Shown one piece after another: positions 35,794 through 43,992 of a stretch of DNA of 64,000 nucleotides. How positions within the stretch are numbered: the stretch's first letter is position 1; each line of letters starts with the position of its first letter. Made by a program: the position numbers and the translations under genes. This stretch comes from Streptomyces morookaense (GTDB lineage Bacteria > Actinomycetota > Actinomycetes > Streptomycetales > Streptomycetaceae): assembly GCF_013030945.1 (NCBI RefSeq), contig NZ_JABBXF010000015.1, positions 1-64,000 of the forward strand, given 5' to 3'. The notes below the pieces were generated by a model that was not told the DNA's origin, did no database searches, and was given only the letters and a program-made list of their open reading frames with translations.

Positions 35794-37137
35794 TCATGTG
35801 TCGGTCAGGAACTCCCGCTCGATCCGGCGCCGCACCCGGGCTGCGAGGTCCAGAGCCTGCTGCGAGACGACCGCTCGCGGGGGGACCGGCGAGGTGATCC
35901 GCCGAGCGTCGGCAGGCAGGTCCGCGAGGTCGCGGGCGAACCGCCTCTTCGCCTCCTGCAGCCGGTCCCGCCGCGTACCGGCACAAGTCCGTCGGCCGCC
36001 TCTCATGACCGTCTCCAGCAGCGGCTCGCCGTCCGGCGGCGCGGGCTCGTCATGGAGGGCGATGACGTCCGCGTAACCAGGGCGCCGGAAGACCTGCTTG
36101 CGGCCGGGGAACGTCACCTTGGCGGCGGACAGCTTCATGACGGGCCGTCCGTCGTACTCGGCCAGCTTGTAGGCGGAGTCCAGACAGGGGGCGTCGGCGG
36201 AGACGCCGACCTTTGTGCCGACCGCGTAGGTGTCGATGGGCGCCCCGGAGCGGACGAGCCGGTCGATGGCGAACTCGTCGAGGCCGCCACTGGCGACGAT
36301 GCGCACCTCGGGCAACCCGGCAGCGTCGAGGATGTGCCGTGACCGTACGGCGAGCGCGCCCAGGTCACCGCTGTCCAGGCGGATCGCGCAGCCCGGACCG
36401 AGGCCGAGGTCGGTGAGGACGCGGGCCGCGGTCGCCACGCCGCGCTCGGTGTCGTAGGTGTCCACCAGGTATGTCACCGGGCCGGGGTGGGCGCGGGCGA
36501 AGGCACGGAAGGCCGCCTCCTCGGTCCCGAACGCCTCGATGTAGGAGTGGGCCATCGTCCCGAACGCGGGCAGGCCTTCGGCGTGGGCGGCCGCCACGTT
36601 GCTGGTGCCGGCGAAGCCGACCATGGCTCCGAGCCGGGCCGCCTGGCGGGCGGCTTCCGTGCCGTGTGCACGGCGCAGCGAGAAGTCCACCACCGGGTGC
36701 CCGTCGGCGGCCAGAACGCAGCGGGCGCACTTGGAGGCGACGGTGGTCTGGTGGTTGACCTGGTTGAGGACGTAGCTCTCGACCAGTTGAGCCTGCGGCA
36801 GGGGCGCGGTCACCTCCAGCAACGGTTCACCGGCCAGCGCCACGCGCCCTTCGGGTACGGCCCGTACGTCGCCGGTGAACCCGAGGCCGAGCAGCGGTTC
36901 CAGATCCTCCGGGGAACGGCCCAGTACGGCGGCGAAGACCTCGACGTCCTCGGCGTCCACGCGAAAGCCGGAGAGGTGGTCGAGAGCGGGCTCCAGGCCC
37001 GCTGCCACGAGGAAACCGCGATCCTCCGGGACATCGCGTACGAACAGGCTGAACGTCGCGGGCCGGGTCAGCCCGTCGCGCAGGTACGACAGGGCCATGG
37101 TGACCTCGTAGAGGTCGGTGGTCGTGGCATCCGACAT
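35794..37137 (-). CDS. pncB: Nicotinate phosphoribosyltransferase
   Basis: 447 aa. Matches the NAPRTase family: TTTDLYEVTMALSYL at the N-terminus, VVDFSLRRAHGTEAA, FAGTSNVAAA and the RLDSGDLG active-site block, then IVASGGLDEF and DTYAVGTKVGVS. It makes nicotinate mononucleotide from nicotinate and PRPP in NAD salvage. It is convergent with the universal stress gene (20 bp apart) in a block that recalls dormancy regulons, where NAD supply is kept in hypoxia. Confidence 0.93.
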   Translation of the reverse strand: MSDATTTDLYEVTMALSYLRDGLTRPATFSLFVRDVPEDRGFLVAAGLEPALDHLSGFRVDAEDVEVFAAVLGRSPEDLEPLLGLGFTGDVRAVPEGRVALAGEPLLEVTAPLPQAQLVESYVLNQVNHQTTVASKCARCVLAADGHPVVDFSLRRAHGTEAARQAARLGAMVGFAGTSNVAAAHAEGLPAFGTMAHSYIEAFGTEEAAFRAFARAHPGPVTYLVDTYDTERGVATAARVLTDLGLGPGCAIRLDSGDLGALAVRSRHILDAAGLPEVRIVASGGLDEFAIDRLVRSGAPIDTYAVGTKVGVSADAPCLDSAYKLAEYDGRPVMKLSAAKVTFPGRKQVFRRPGYADVIALHDEPAPPDGEPLLETVMRGGRRTCAGTRRDRLQEAKRRFARDLADLPADARRITSPVPPRAVVSQQALDLAARVRRRIEREFLTDT

Positions 37138-37459
37138 CGTCGGCGCCTCCTCCCTCAGCGGAGGCGTCCCGCCTTCGGGTCGTGCTCCGGGTGGTGCACG
37201 TGGGCATCCGGGCCACCACCTCCTTGCCGTGTCCCCAACACCAGACTCCGCCCCTACGGCCCGAAACGCACGCTGCCCGGCCGGAACCGTCCACCTGCTC
37301 CGTTACGCCCGCTTCGGCGCATACTTCGGCGGCACGACGCCCGGGGCCTGTACGGAGTCGCGATCACGGGACCGGGGGAAGGCCGCAGCGGCGGGAACAT
37401 TCCGGCGAGGCGTTTCGTTGCGCCCTGGGCCCATCCACGTTGCCATCACTGGGAGTACC
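37138..37459. other. 322-bp intergenic gap
   Basis: Between divergent pncB and the DUF5701 gene. No further gene, repeat or clear operator is seen. Confidence 0.5.
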
Positions 37460-38155
37460 GTGCCCGAAACCACGCACGCCACCTCCGCTGTTCTCCCCGC
37501 ACTCCCGGCCCTGAGCGCGCAGGCCGAGCGACTCATCGAACTGGGGGTGCACGAGCTGGCAGGGCTGCCTGCCGCCGAGCTTCGTACCTTTGCCGCAGCC
37601 GCCGAGGCCACTGCTGGTGGCGATGGCGCCCTGCTCGCTGTTCACCCGGACCAAGCCCCTGCCTCCGCCCTGGCGCCGCTGCTCCGCCGGGACGGCAAAG
37701 CGGGCTTCGTTGTCACAGACATGCCGGATGTCGACCTCTTCGCCCCGCTCGACACGGTCGCGCTGCCCGACGCTCCGCTTTACCTCCTCACCGGCCTCGA
37801 CCGTGGCGACCAGATGGCCAACTGGAGCCCGAACGAGGCGCTGCCCGCCCTCGCCGCGAAGGCCCGGACCCCGTTGCTGCTCACCGAGGGCATCCACTGG
37901 GTGATGCAGCAGCCCGCCGTCCTGGAACGCAACCACTGCTTCATGACCGTCGGCTCTCGGCTGCGCAAAGCCAACGGCACTCTGGACGCCCGCACGCCGG
38001 CACTCTGGATCAGCAACGGCACCGGGCGCGATGGCCGCGAGCGCCGCAACGCCCCCAAGGTCGGCTGGTGCTGGGCGGGCAACCGCCACACCTGGCTGGG
38101 CTTCGCCTCCGCAACGGGCCGGCGTAGCGGGTGGCCGGCCCTCTCCAGTCCTTGA
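37460..38155 (+). CDS. DUF5701 protein, 3' end joined to an IS remnant
   Basis: 231 aa. Family pattern: LIELGVHELAGL, ALLAVHPDQ, GFVVTDMPDVD, LDRGDQMANWSPNEALPAL, WISNGTGRDG and KVGWCWAGNRHTWLGFAS. GTG start with GGGAG 4-5 nt upstream. The last ~10 residues (RRSGWPALSSP) are read from the antisense IS5-type fragment at 38124, so the native stop was lost. The core domain is complete and may still work; function unknown. Confidence 0.8.
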   Translation: MPETTHATSAVLPALPALSAQAERLIELGVHELAGLPAAELRTFAAAAEATAGGDGALLAVHPDQAPASALAPLLRRDGKAGFVVTDMPDVDLFAPLDTVALPDAPLYLLTGLDRGDQMANWSPNEALPALAAKARTPLLLTEGIHWVMQQPAVLERNHCFMTVGSRLRKANGTLDARTPALWISNGTGRDGRERRNAPKVGWCWAGNRHTWLGFASATGRRSGWPALSSP

Positions 38156-38190
38156 TCTTGTTGATGCACCGCTCCACGGTGCTGCGTTCC
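38124..38190 (-). mobile_element. IS5-family transposase remnant
   Basis: On the minus strand this stretch reads STVERCINKIKDWRGPATRY, the conserved C-terminal block of IS5-type transposases common in Streptomyces. No start, no other conserved block and no inverted repeats remain. It overlaps the end of the DUF5701 ORF. Confidence 0.6.
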
Positions 38191-38247
38191 GTACACGCCC
38201 CAGGGGGCGCCCCCCCCTTGACGCCGCCCTCCCCGCCTGCTTGGTTG

Positions 38248-38263
38248 GACCGAACGATCGGTC
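38248..38263. promoter_or_regulatory. PaaR-type operator upstream of paaK
   Basis: GACCGAACGATCGGTC contains ACCG-N2-CG-N2-CGGT, the core of the PaaR (TetR family) site known from Corynebacterium. It lies 26 bp before the paaK ATG and should repress it until phenylacetyl-CoA forms. No paaR gene is close by. Confidence 0.65.
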
Positions 38264-38288
38264 GGCACACCCCGGAGGCGAGCGCGCC

Positions 38289-39554
38289 ATGGATCTCCGA
38301 ACCCTCCAGCAGGAGCGCCTCCGCGCCACGCTCCGCCGCGCCTACGAGCACGTCCCCTTCTACCGCAACGCCTTCGACACCGCCGGCGTCCGTCCCGAGG
38401 ACTGCCGTACCCCCGCCGATCTCCCCCGCTTCCCCTTCACCGCCAAGGACGACCTCCGCGCCCAGTACCCCTGGGGCATGTTCGCCGTGCCGGAGAAGGA
38501 CATCCGCCGCATCCACGCCTCCAGCGGCACCACCGGTACTCCCACCGTCGTCGGGTACACCGACGGCGACCTCGACACCTGGGCCGATGTGGTCGCCCGT
38601 TCCCTCCGTGCAGCGGGCGCGCGGCCCGGTGACCGGGTACATGTGGCCTACGGATACGGTCTGTTCACCGGCGGCCTCGGCGCCCACTACGGCGCCGAGC
38701 GCCTCGGCTGCACCGTCATCCCCGCCTCCGGCGGGATGACCTCGCGCCAGGTGCGGCTGATCCAGGATCTCCGGCCCCGGATCATCATGGTGACGCCCTC
38801 CTACATGCTCACCCTCCTCGACGAGTTCGAGCGCCAGGGCATCGACCCCCGCACCACCTCGCTCGAGGTCGGCATCTTCGGTGCCGAGCCCTGGACCGAG
38901 GAGATGCGGCGGGAGATCGAGGAGCGGTTCGCGCTCGACGCCGTCGACATCTACGGGCTGTCGGAGGTCATGGGCCCGGGCGTGGCCCAGGAGAGCGTGG
39001 AGACCAAGGACGGGCTGCACATCTGGGAGGACCACTTCTATCCGGAGATCGTGGACCCGTTCACGGGCGAGCCGCTCCCCGAAGGCGCCCTCGGCGAGCT
39101 GGTGTTCACCTCGCTCACCAAGGAGGCCATGCCCGTCGTCCGCTACCGCACCCGCGACCTCACCCGGCTGCTGCCCGGCACCGCGTACCCGGAGTTCCGC
39201 CGCATGGAGCGGCTCACCGGCCGCAGCGACGACCTGATCATCCTGCGCGGGGTGAACCTCTTCCCCTCGCAGATCGAGGAGATCGTCCTGCGCACGCCCG
39301 CCGCCTCGCCGCACTTCCAGCTGCGCCTCACGCGCGAGGGCCGGATGGACCGGCTGACCGTGCGCGCCGAGGCCCGTCCCGAGGCGACGTCCGCACAACG
39401 CGCGGCGGCCGCCGCGGAGATCGCGCGGCAGGTCAAGGACGGCATCGGGGTCTCGGTGGCCGTCGAGCTCGTCGACCCCGAGACCCTGGAGCGGTCCGTC
39501 GGCAAGCTCAGGAGGATCGTCGATCTGCGAAGCGCTCCCTCAGCTCCCGCTTGA
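38289..39554 (+). CDS. paaK: Phenylacetate-CoA ligase
   Basis: 421 aa. PaaK-type adenylate-forming enzyme: YEHVPFYRNAFD at the N-terminus, HASSGTTGTPTVVGYT (A3 loop), ASGGMTSRQVRLI, GAEPWTEEMR, IYGLSEVMGPGVA and RGVNLFPSQIEE. It makes phenylacetyl-CoA from phenylacetate, CoA and ATP. GGAGGCGAG lies about 6 nt before the ATG. No other paa genes are in the window, so this is an orphan under a PaaR-like site. Its 3' end overlaps the convergent ligase by 47 bp. Confidence 0.92.
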   Translation: MDLRTLQQERLRATLRRAYEHVPFYRNAFDTAGVRPEDCRTPADLPRFPFTAKDDLRAQYPWGMFAVPEKDIRRIHASSGTTGTPTVVGYTDGDLDTWADVVARSLRAAGARPGDRVHVAYGYGLFTGGLGAHYGAERLGCTVIPASGGMTSRQVRLIQDLRPRIIMVTPSYMLTLLDEFERQGIDPRTTSLEVGIFGAEPWTEEMRREIEERFALDAVDIYGLSEVMGPGVAQESVETKDGLHIWEDHFYPEIVDPFTGEPLPEGALGELVFTSLTKEAMPVVRYRTRDLTRLLPGTAYPEFRRMERLTGRSDDLIILRGVNLFPSQIEEIVLRTPAASPHFQLRLTREGRMDRLTVRAEARPEATSAQRAAAAAEIARQVKDGIGVSVAVELVDPETLERSVGKLRRIVDLRSAPSAPA

Positions 39555-41022
39555 GGATCTTCCCGCTGGCGTTCCGCGGCAGTTCGTCGACGAACAGGAC
39601 CCGCTTCGGTGCCTTGAAGGAGGCCGTCCGCTCCCGCACGTAGGCGATCAGCTCGTCCTCGCCGACCGGGCCGCGCGTCACCACGACGGCCGTGACGGCC
39701 TCGATCCAGCGCTCGTCCGGCAGGCCGATCACCGCCGCCTCGACGACATCGGGGTGCCCGTACAGCACGTCCTCGACCTGCCGGGAGGCGATGAGCACGC
39801 CGCCGGAGTTGATGACGTCCTTCACTCGGTCGACGACCGTGAAGTAGCCGTCCGCGTCCCGGACGACCAGGTCTCCGGAGCGGAACCAGCCGTCGCGGAA
39901 GGCCTCTTCGGTCTCCTGCGGCTTGTTCCAGTAGCCCTCGCACAGCTGCGGCGAGCGGTAGACGGCCTCGCCGGGCGTGCCGTCGGGGACCTCCTCGCCC
40001 GTCTCGTCCACCACCTTCGCCTCCACGAACAGCACCGGCCGTCCGCAGGAGTCCATCCGCCCCTCGTGCTCGTCGGGGCCGAGGACGGTGGCCAGCGGGC
40101 CGATCTCGCTCTGCCCGAAGCAGTTGTAGAAGGCGAGGCCGGGCAGCCGGGCGCGCAGCTTCTCCAGCACCGGGACGGGCATGACGGAGGCCCCGTAGTA
40201 GGCCTTGCGCAGGGCGGAGAGGTCGCGGGTGGCGAAGTCGGGGTGCTGGGCGAGGGCGATCCAGACGGTCGGCGGGGCGAAGAAGCTGTCGGCCCGCCCC
40301 TCTTCGACGAGTGCCATGACCCGTGCGGGATCCGGCCCGTCGATGATGGTGTTCTCGGCGCCCACCGCCAGGTAGGGCAGCAGGAAGGCGTGCATCTGGG
40401 CCGAGTGGTAGAGCGGCAGGGCGTGGACGGGGCGGTCCGTCTCCCTGAAGTCCATTGCCGTGATGACGCTGACGTATTCGTGCACGAAGGCGCGGTGGGT
40501 CATCATCGCACCCTTGGGCAGCGCGGTGGTGCCCGAGGTGTAGAGGAGCTGGACGAGTTCGGGGCGGTTCCCGTTCAGTTCGTACAGCAGGCGGGAGCGG
40601 GTGCCGTCGAGCCGGTCCAGCAGCGAGCCGGGGGCGTCGCACAGGGGCAGCGACCGCGGGGTGTCCGGGAGCCGGGGTTCGAGCTGCGGGTCGGCCAGGA
40701 CGAGCGTGCTGCCCGACTGGTCCAGGAGGTATTGCAGTTCGCCGCCGGTGAGCTGGTGGTTGACGGGTACGTGCACCAGCCCGGCGCGGGCGCAGGCGAG
40801 GAAGCCGATCAGGTAGGCGTCGGAGTTGTGGCCGTAGGCGGCGACGCGGTCGCCGGGCTGCAGGCCGTGTTCCAGGAGCACGCCCGCCGCCGCGGTCACC
40901 GCCTCGTCCAATTCGCGGTAGGTCCAGGTGCGTTCGCCGTAGCGCACCGCGGTTCTGTCCGGTACGCGCCGGGCGGTGCGCCGGATGATGCCGTCCACGG
41001 TGCTCTCGCGTACTCCGGACAT
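39508..41022 (-). CDS. Acyl-CoA synthetase (ANL superfamily)
   Basis: 504 aa. LLYTSGTTALPKGAMMTH (A3), FYNCFGQSEIGPLATV (A5), WFRSGDLVVRD (A7) and RVKDVINSGGVLIASRQVE (A8), with the terminal lysine in PRNASGKILKREL. It activates a fatty or aromatic acid; substrate unknown. Start MSGVRES at 41022 was chosen. It overlaps paaK tail-to-tail. Confidence 0.9.
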   Translation of the reverse strand: MSGVRESTVDGIIRRTARRVPDRTAVRYGERTWTYRELDEAVTAAAGVLLEHGLQPGDRVAAYGHNSDAYLIGFLACARAGLVHVPVNHQLTGGELQYLLDQSGSTLVLADPQLEPRLPDTPRSLPLCDAPGSLLDRLDGTRSRLLYELNGNRPELVQLLYTSGTTALPKGAMMTHRAFVHEYVSVITAMDFRETDRPVHALPLYHSAQMHAFLLPYLAVGAENTIIDGPDPARVMALVEEGRADSFFAPPTVWIALAQHPDFATRDLSALRKAYYGASVMPVPVLEKLRARLPGLAFYNCFGQSEIGPLATVLGPDEHEGRMDSCGRPVLFVEAKVVDETGEEVPDGTPGEAVYRSPQLCEGYWNKPQETEEAFRDGWFRSGDLVVRDADGYFTVVDRVKDVINSGGVLIASRQVEDVLYGHPDVVEAAVIGLPDERWIEAVTAVVVTRGPVGEDELIAYVRERTASFKAPKRVLFVDELPRNASGKILKRELRERFADRRSS

Positions 41023-41161
41023 GGCCCGGATCTTTGGGCAGCGGGCGACGGGCGTCAAGGGGGCTGGCCGGTGACAACTCGACGATCAGTTCACGCAACC
41101 GTGACGCTCACAACTGGCGTTTTACAGAACGCCTGTTGTCGTCTTGTGACCCCTTAGGAGG

Positions 41162-41467
41162 TCACGTTGCAACGGCGCCACCACTTACCCCGACGGTACG
41201 ACCGACCGCTCGCTCTCCAACGCCAGGTCCACCCTCTCCAGCGACCTGTTCTTCCGCGGCATCCGGAACGCGAAGACCGTGGAGAAGCTCCTCGGCCAGC
41301 CCGCTCCGGCCGGGCCCACCCGGCAGGCGAAGGAACTGATGCGGGGCTGGGCCGCCGGATACAACGCCTGGCTGCGACAGCACCGCCGTGAGGAGTGGCG
41401 CAAGCGCGTCCTCGACTTCTACCGGGTGGCACCCGATACGGCGCTGGACCTGTCGGAATCGCCCTGA
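41162..41467 (+). pseudogene. Penicillin-acylase-family fragment (aculeacin-acylase type)
   Basis: The frame reads GATTYPDGTTDRSLSNA, then SSDLFFRGIRNAKTVEKLLGQ and AKELMRGWAAGYNAWLRQ, a piece of the alpha chain of Ntn-hydrolase acylases. The start and the whole beta chain with its catalytic Ser are missing. After LRQ the sequence diverges (EEWRKRVLDFYRV...) and stops. It is a relic, probably two joined fragments. Confidence 0.65.
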
Positions 41468-41627
41468 CGAACAGCCGCGGGGCCTACGGCGCGCGAGAGA
41501 AATTGCGCACCGGTGTACGCAACCGCACCACCGGCCGGGGCGCACAGGCCGCGAAACTGGCTGGTTTTCGTCTCCGGCGGCCGGGAATCGTCGGTGCGGT
41601 GGAGATGTCCGGGGCCGGAGGGAAGCC

Positions 41628-43259
41628 ATGCCTGCTGCGAAAAGCGGGAAGCGCACCGCGACCCGTTCCCGTGCGCACGGCGCAGCCGACCGGGGCGGGG
41701 AATCGCACGCGGACGTCTTCGCCTGCTTCGCACAGGACTCGCCGGGCCGGCTCTCTCCCGACCGGTTACTGAAGGTGCTCAACGAGGCGGGCATCCTGCG
41801 CGACGACCCCAGGATCGCCGAGACCATCGCCCATCTGGACCGCGGCCGGCCCGCACCACCGGCGACCGGGCCGCTCCTGCTGACCGCGGAGGAGTTCACC
41901 GCCGCGACCCGGCACAACCGGGGCATCATCGAACGGGCCGCCTGCGGGGAACTCGCGGTGCCCGACTTCCCAGCGCTGGTGGCCGACCTCCAGCGCATCC
42001 ACGAGGAGGTCCGCGCCGACCGGAGCGGCGCCGTCGCCTCGTACATCCCCCAGCTCGCCCGCGTGGACCCGGAGCAGTTCGCGATCTCGGTGTGCACGGT
42101 GGACGGGCAGCGCTTCTCCATCGGCGACGCGGACGTGAACTTCTGCCTGCAATCGGTGTCCAAGACCGTCGGCTACTGCCTCACCCTGGAGGAACACGGC
42201 CCCGACACCGTCCACCGGCATGTGGGCAGGGAACCCAGCGGCCAGGGCTTCAACGAGCTGACCTTCAACAAGGCAGGCCTGCCGCACAACCCGATGATAA
42301 ATGCCGGTGCCATCATGAGCTGCGCGCTCATCCAGCGCGGCCTCGACGCCGCGGACCGCTTCGACTTCGTCGCCGAAACCTGGAAACGCCTCGCCGGCGG
42401 CCGGAGCGTCGGGTTCAACAACTCCGTCTACCTGTCCGAACGCAACACCGCCGACCGCAACTTCGCCCTCGGCTATTCCATGCGCGAACGCGGCGCCTTC
42501 CCGCCCGGCACCGATCTGCTGGCCACGCTGGAGTTCTACATACAGTGCTGCTCGATCGAGGTCGACACGCGGCAAATGGCCGTAGCGGCGGCGTCCCTGG
42601 CCAACGCCGGGGTGTGCCCGCTGACGGAGGACCCGGTGTTCTCCGCTCAAACAGTGCGCCACTGCCTTTCGCTGATGTCCTCGTGCGGGATGTACGACTT
42701 CTCCGGCGAGTTCGCCTTCACCATCGGCCTGCCGGCCAAGAGCGGCGTATCGGGCGCGCTGATGCTGGTCGTCCCCCAGCTGATGGGCATCGCCATCTGG
42801 TCCCCCCGGCTGGACGGTCACGGGAACTCGGTGCGCGGCATCGAGGTCTGCCGACGTCTCGTCGACTGCTACAACGTCCACACCTACGACCTGCTCACCG
42901 GCACCGGCGCCGAGACCGGCAAACGCGACCCCCGCCTCAAGCGCCACCAGAGTGCCACCGAAGGCATCGTGGGCCTGTGCTTCGCCGCCAGCAGGGGCGA
43001 CGTCAACGAGATCCGCCGCCTGGCCGCCTGCAACATCCCCCTCGACGCCGCCGACTACGACGGACGCACCGCCCTCCACCTGGCTGCGGCCGAAGGGCAC
43101 CGCAGCCTCGTGGAATATCTCCTCGCCAAGGGCGTCGACCCACGCCCCGTGGACCGCTGGGGCGGCACCCCCCTGGACGACGCCAACCGGTCCGGACACC
43201 GCGACCTGGCCCGCCTACTGGCCGAAGTCACCGGCACACCGCGGCGGCCGGCGCCTTGA
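41628..43259 (+). CDS. glsA: Glutaminase with ankyrin repeats (animal GLS-like)
   Basis: 543 aa. An N-terminal helical segment resembles the EF-hand-like part of mammalian kidney glutaminase (DVFACFAQDSPGRLSPDRLLKVLN). The catalytic domain (~140-450) has FCLQSVSKTVGY (Ser-x2-Lys), EPSGQGFNEL, PHNPMINAGAI, SERNTADRNFALGY and FTIGLPAKSGVSG. Ankyrin repeats follow (DYDGRTALHLAAAEGH...). It hydrolyses glutamine to glutamate and ammonia. GGAGG lies 7 nt before the ATG. Plain bacterial glutaminases of about 310 aa lack both extra parts. Confidence 0.92.
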   Translation: MPAAKSGKRTATRSRAHGAADRGGESHADVFACFAQDSPGRLSPDRLLKVLNEAGILRDDPRIAETIAHLDRGRPAPPATGPLLLTAEEFTAATRHNRGIIERAACGELAVPDFPALVADLQRIHEEVRADRSGAVASYIPQLARVDPEQFAISVCTVDGQRFSIGDADVNFCLQSVSKTVGYCLTLEEHGPDTVHRHVGREPSGQGFNELTFNKAGLPHNPMINAGAIMSCALIQRGLDAADRFDFVAETWKRLAGGRSVGFNNSVYLSERNTADRNFALGYSMRERGAFPPGTDLLATLEFYIQCCSIEVDTRQMAVAAASLANAGVCPLTEDPVFSAQTVRHCLSLMSSCGMYDFSGEFAFTIGLPAKSGVSGALMLVVPQLMGIAIWSPRLDGHGNSVRGIEVCRRLVDCYNVHTYDLLTGTGAETGKRDPRLKRHQSATEGIVGLCFAASRGDVNEIRRLAACNIPLDAADYDGRTALHLAAAEGHRSLVEYLLAKGVDPRPVDRWGGTPLDDANRSGHRDLARLLAEVTGTPRRPAP

Positions 43260-43298
43260 GAACGCGGCGCGGCGGCGCGGCCCGCAGGGGCCCAGGAG

Positions 43299-43409
43299 TC
43301 ATCCCCCGTGGTTGCGGGTGGCGGCGGCGACCGCGGCGAAGCCGTGGTCGAGCATGTCCGTCTCGTACGGCCTGACGGCGTCGGGCAGAGGCGCGCCCGG
43401 GACCAAGCG
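43299..43409 (-). pseudogene. C-terminal fragment of an FAD-dependent monooxygenase
   Basis: Read on the minus strand this gives GAPLPDAVRPYETDMLDHGFAAVAAATRNHGG and a stop, the usual C-terminus of flavin monooxygenases. The rest of the gene is gone; the ISL3-like fragment abuts it. Confidence 0.45.
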
Positions 43410-43560
43410 TGAGCGAAGTACGGCCGCAGCTGGAAAAGCTGCTGTTCTCGTCGGTCGAAGGCGTGTCCGCGGTGTCGGTCGAAGTGACTCAAACGGTTGT
43501 CCGGGCAGTGGCTACGGCCACGACAGACATACGCCGTTTCACCTGTGAGGCGAGCTCTTG
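43409..43560 (+). mobile_element. ISL3-type transposase N-terminal fragment
   Basis: The frame from 43409 gives LLFSSVEGVSAVSVEVTQTVVRA and RRFTCEAS, resembling the start of ISL3-family transposases before their zinc finger. It then decays. No inverted repeat was found. Confidence 0.4.
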
Positions 43561-43953
43561 TCCCCGGAAAACGTTTGTCGAGCAGGTGGTCGGCCAGGGC
43601 GTGGCACAGGCGGGTGGAGTGGAAGCAGCCAGTGGGCGTCGTCCCCGTAGCTCGTCGGGGAGCAGGTGAGTTCGACGGCGGTCGACCCTCATCGGTCCCT
43701 GGGCGGTGAGCCCGCCCGGCGTGATCTTCTCGTCGCACCTGATGCCGTTCCAGACCAGGTCGACGGATCCGCTCTGGTCCATGGAAGACCACCGCCCCGG
43801 CCGAGCTCGGCGCCAGCCTGTATCGCGGGATCAGGTGACTCCGACCCCACGTCGCCCCACTACAGCGGGTGAGCGCTCCGCGCCGGTAGGCGTGGTTCTT
43901 CGGGTGCGGGTGCGTTGTGGCTCGTCGCGCCCACGCGGCGGAGCCGCATGGTG
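43561..43953. other. Decayed region, nothing certain
   Basis: Open frames on both strands are short and not recognised (for example DLVWNGIRCDEKITPGGLTA on the minus strand). Probably rearranged mobile-element debris. Confidence 0.4.
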
Positions 43954-43980
43954 TAACTGTCCCGCGCCCCTTCGGGGCGC
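43954..43980. repeat. Interspersed hairpin repeat copy, terminator
   Basis: GCGCCCC TTC GGGGCGC stem at 43964-43980 preceded by a variant of the AACTGTCCC arm, 12 bp after the stop of the acyl-CoA synthetase gene. Confidence 0.7.
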
Positions 43981-43992
43981 CGAACCGCCCCC

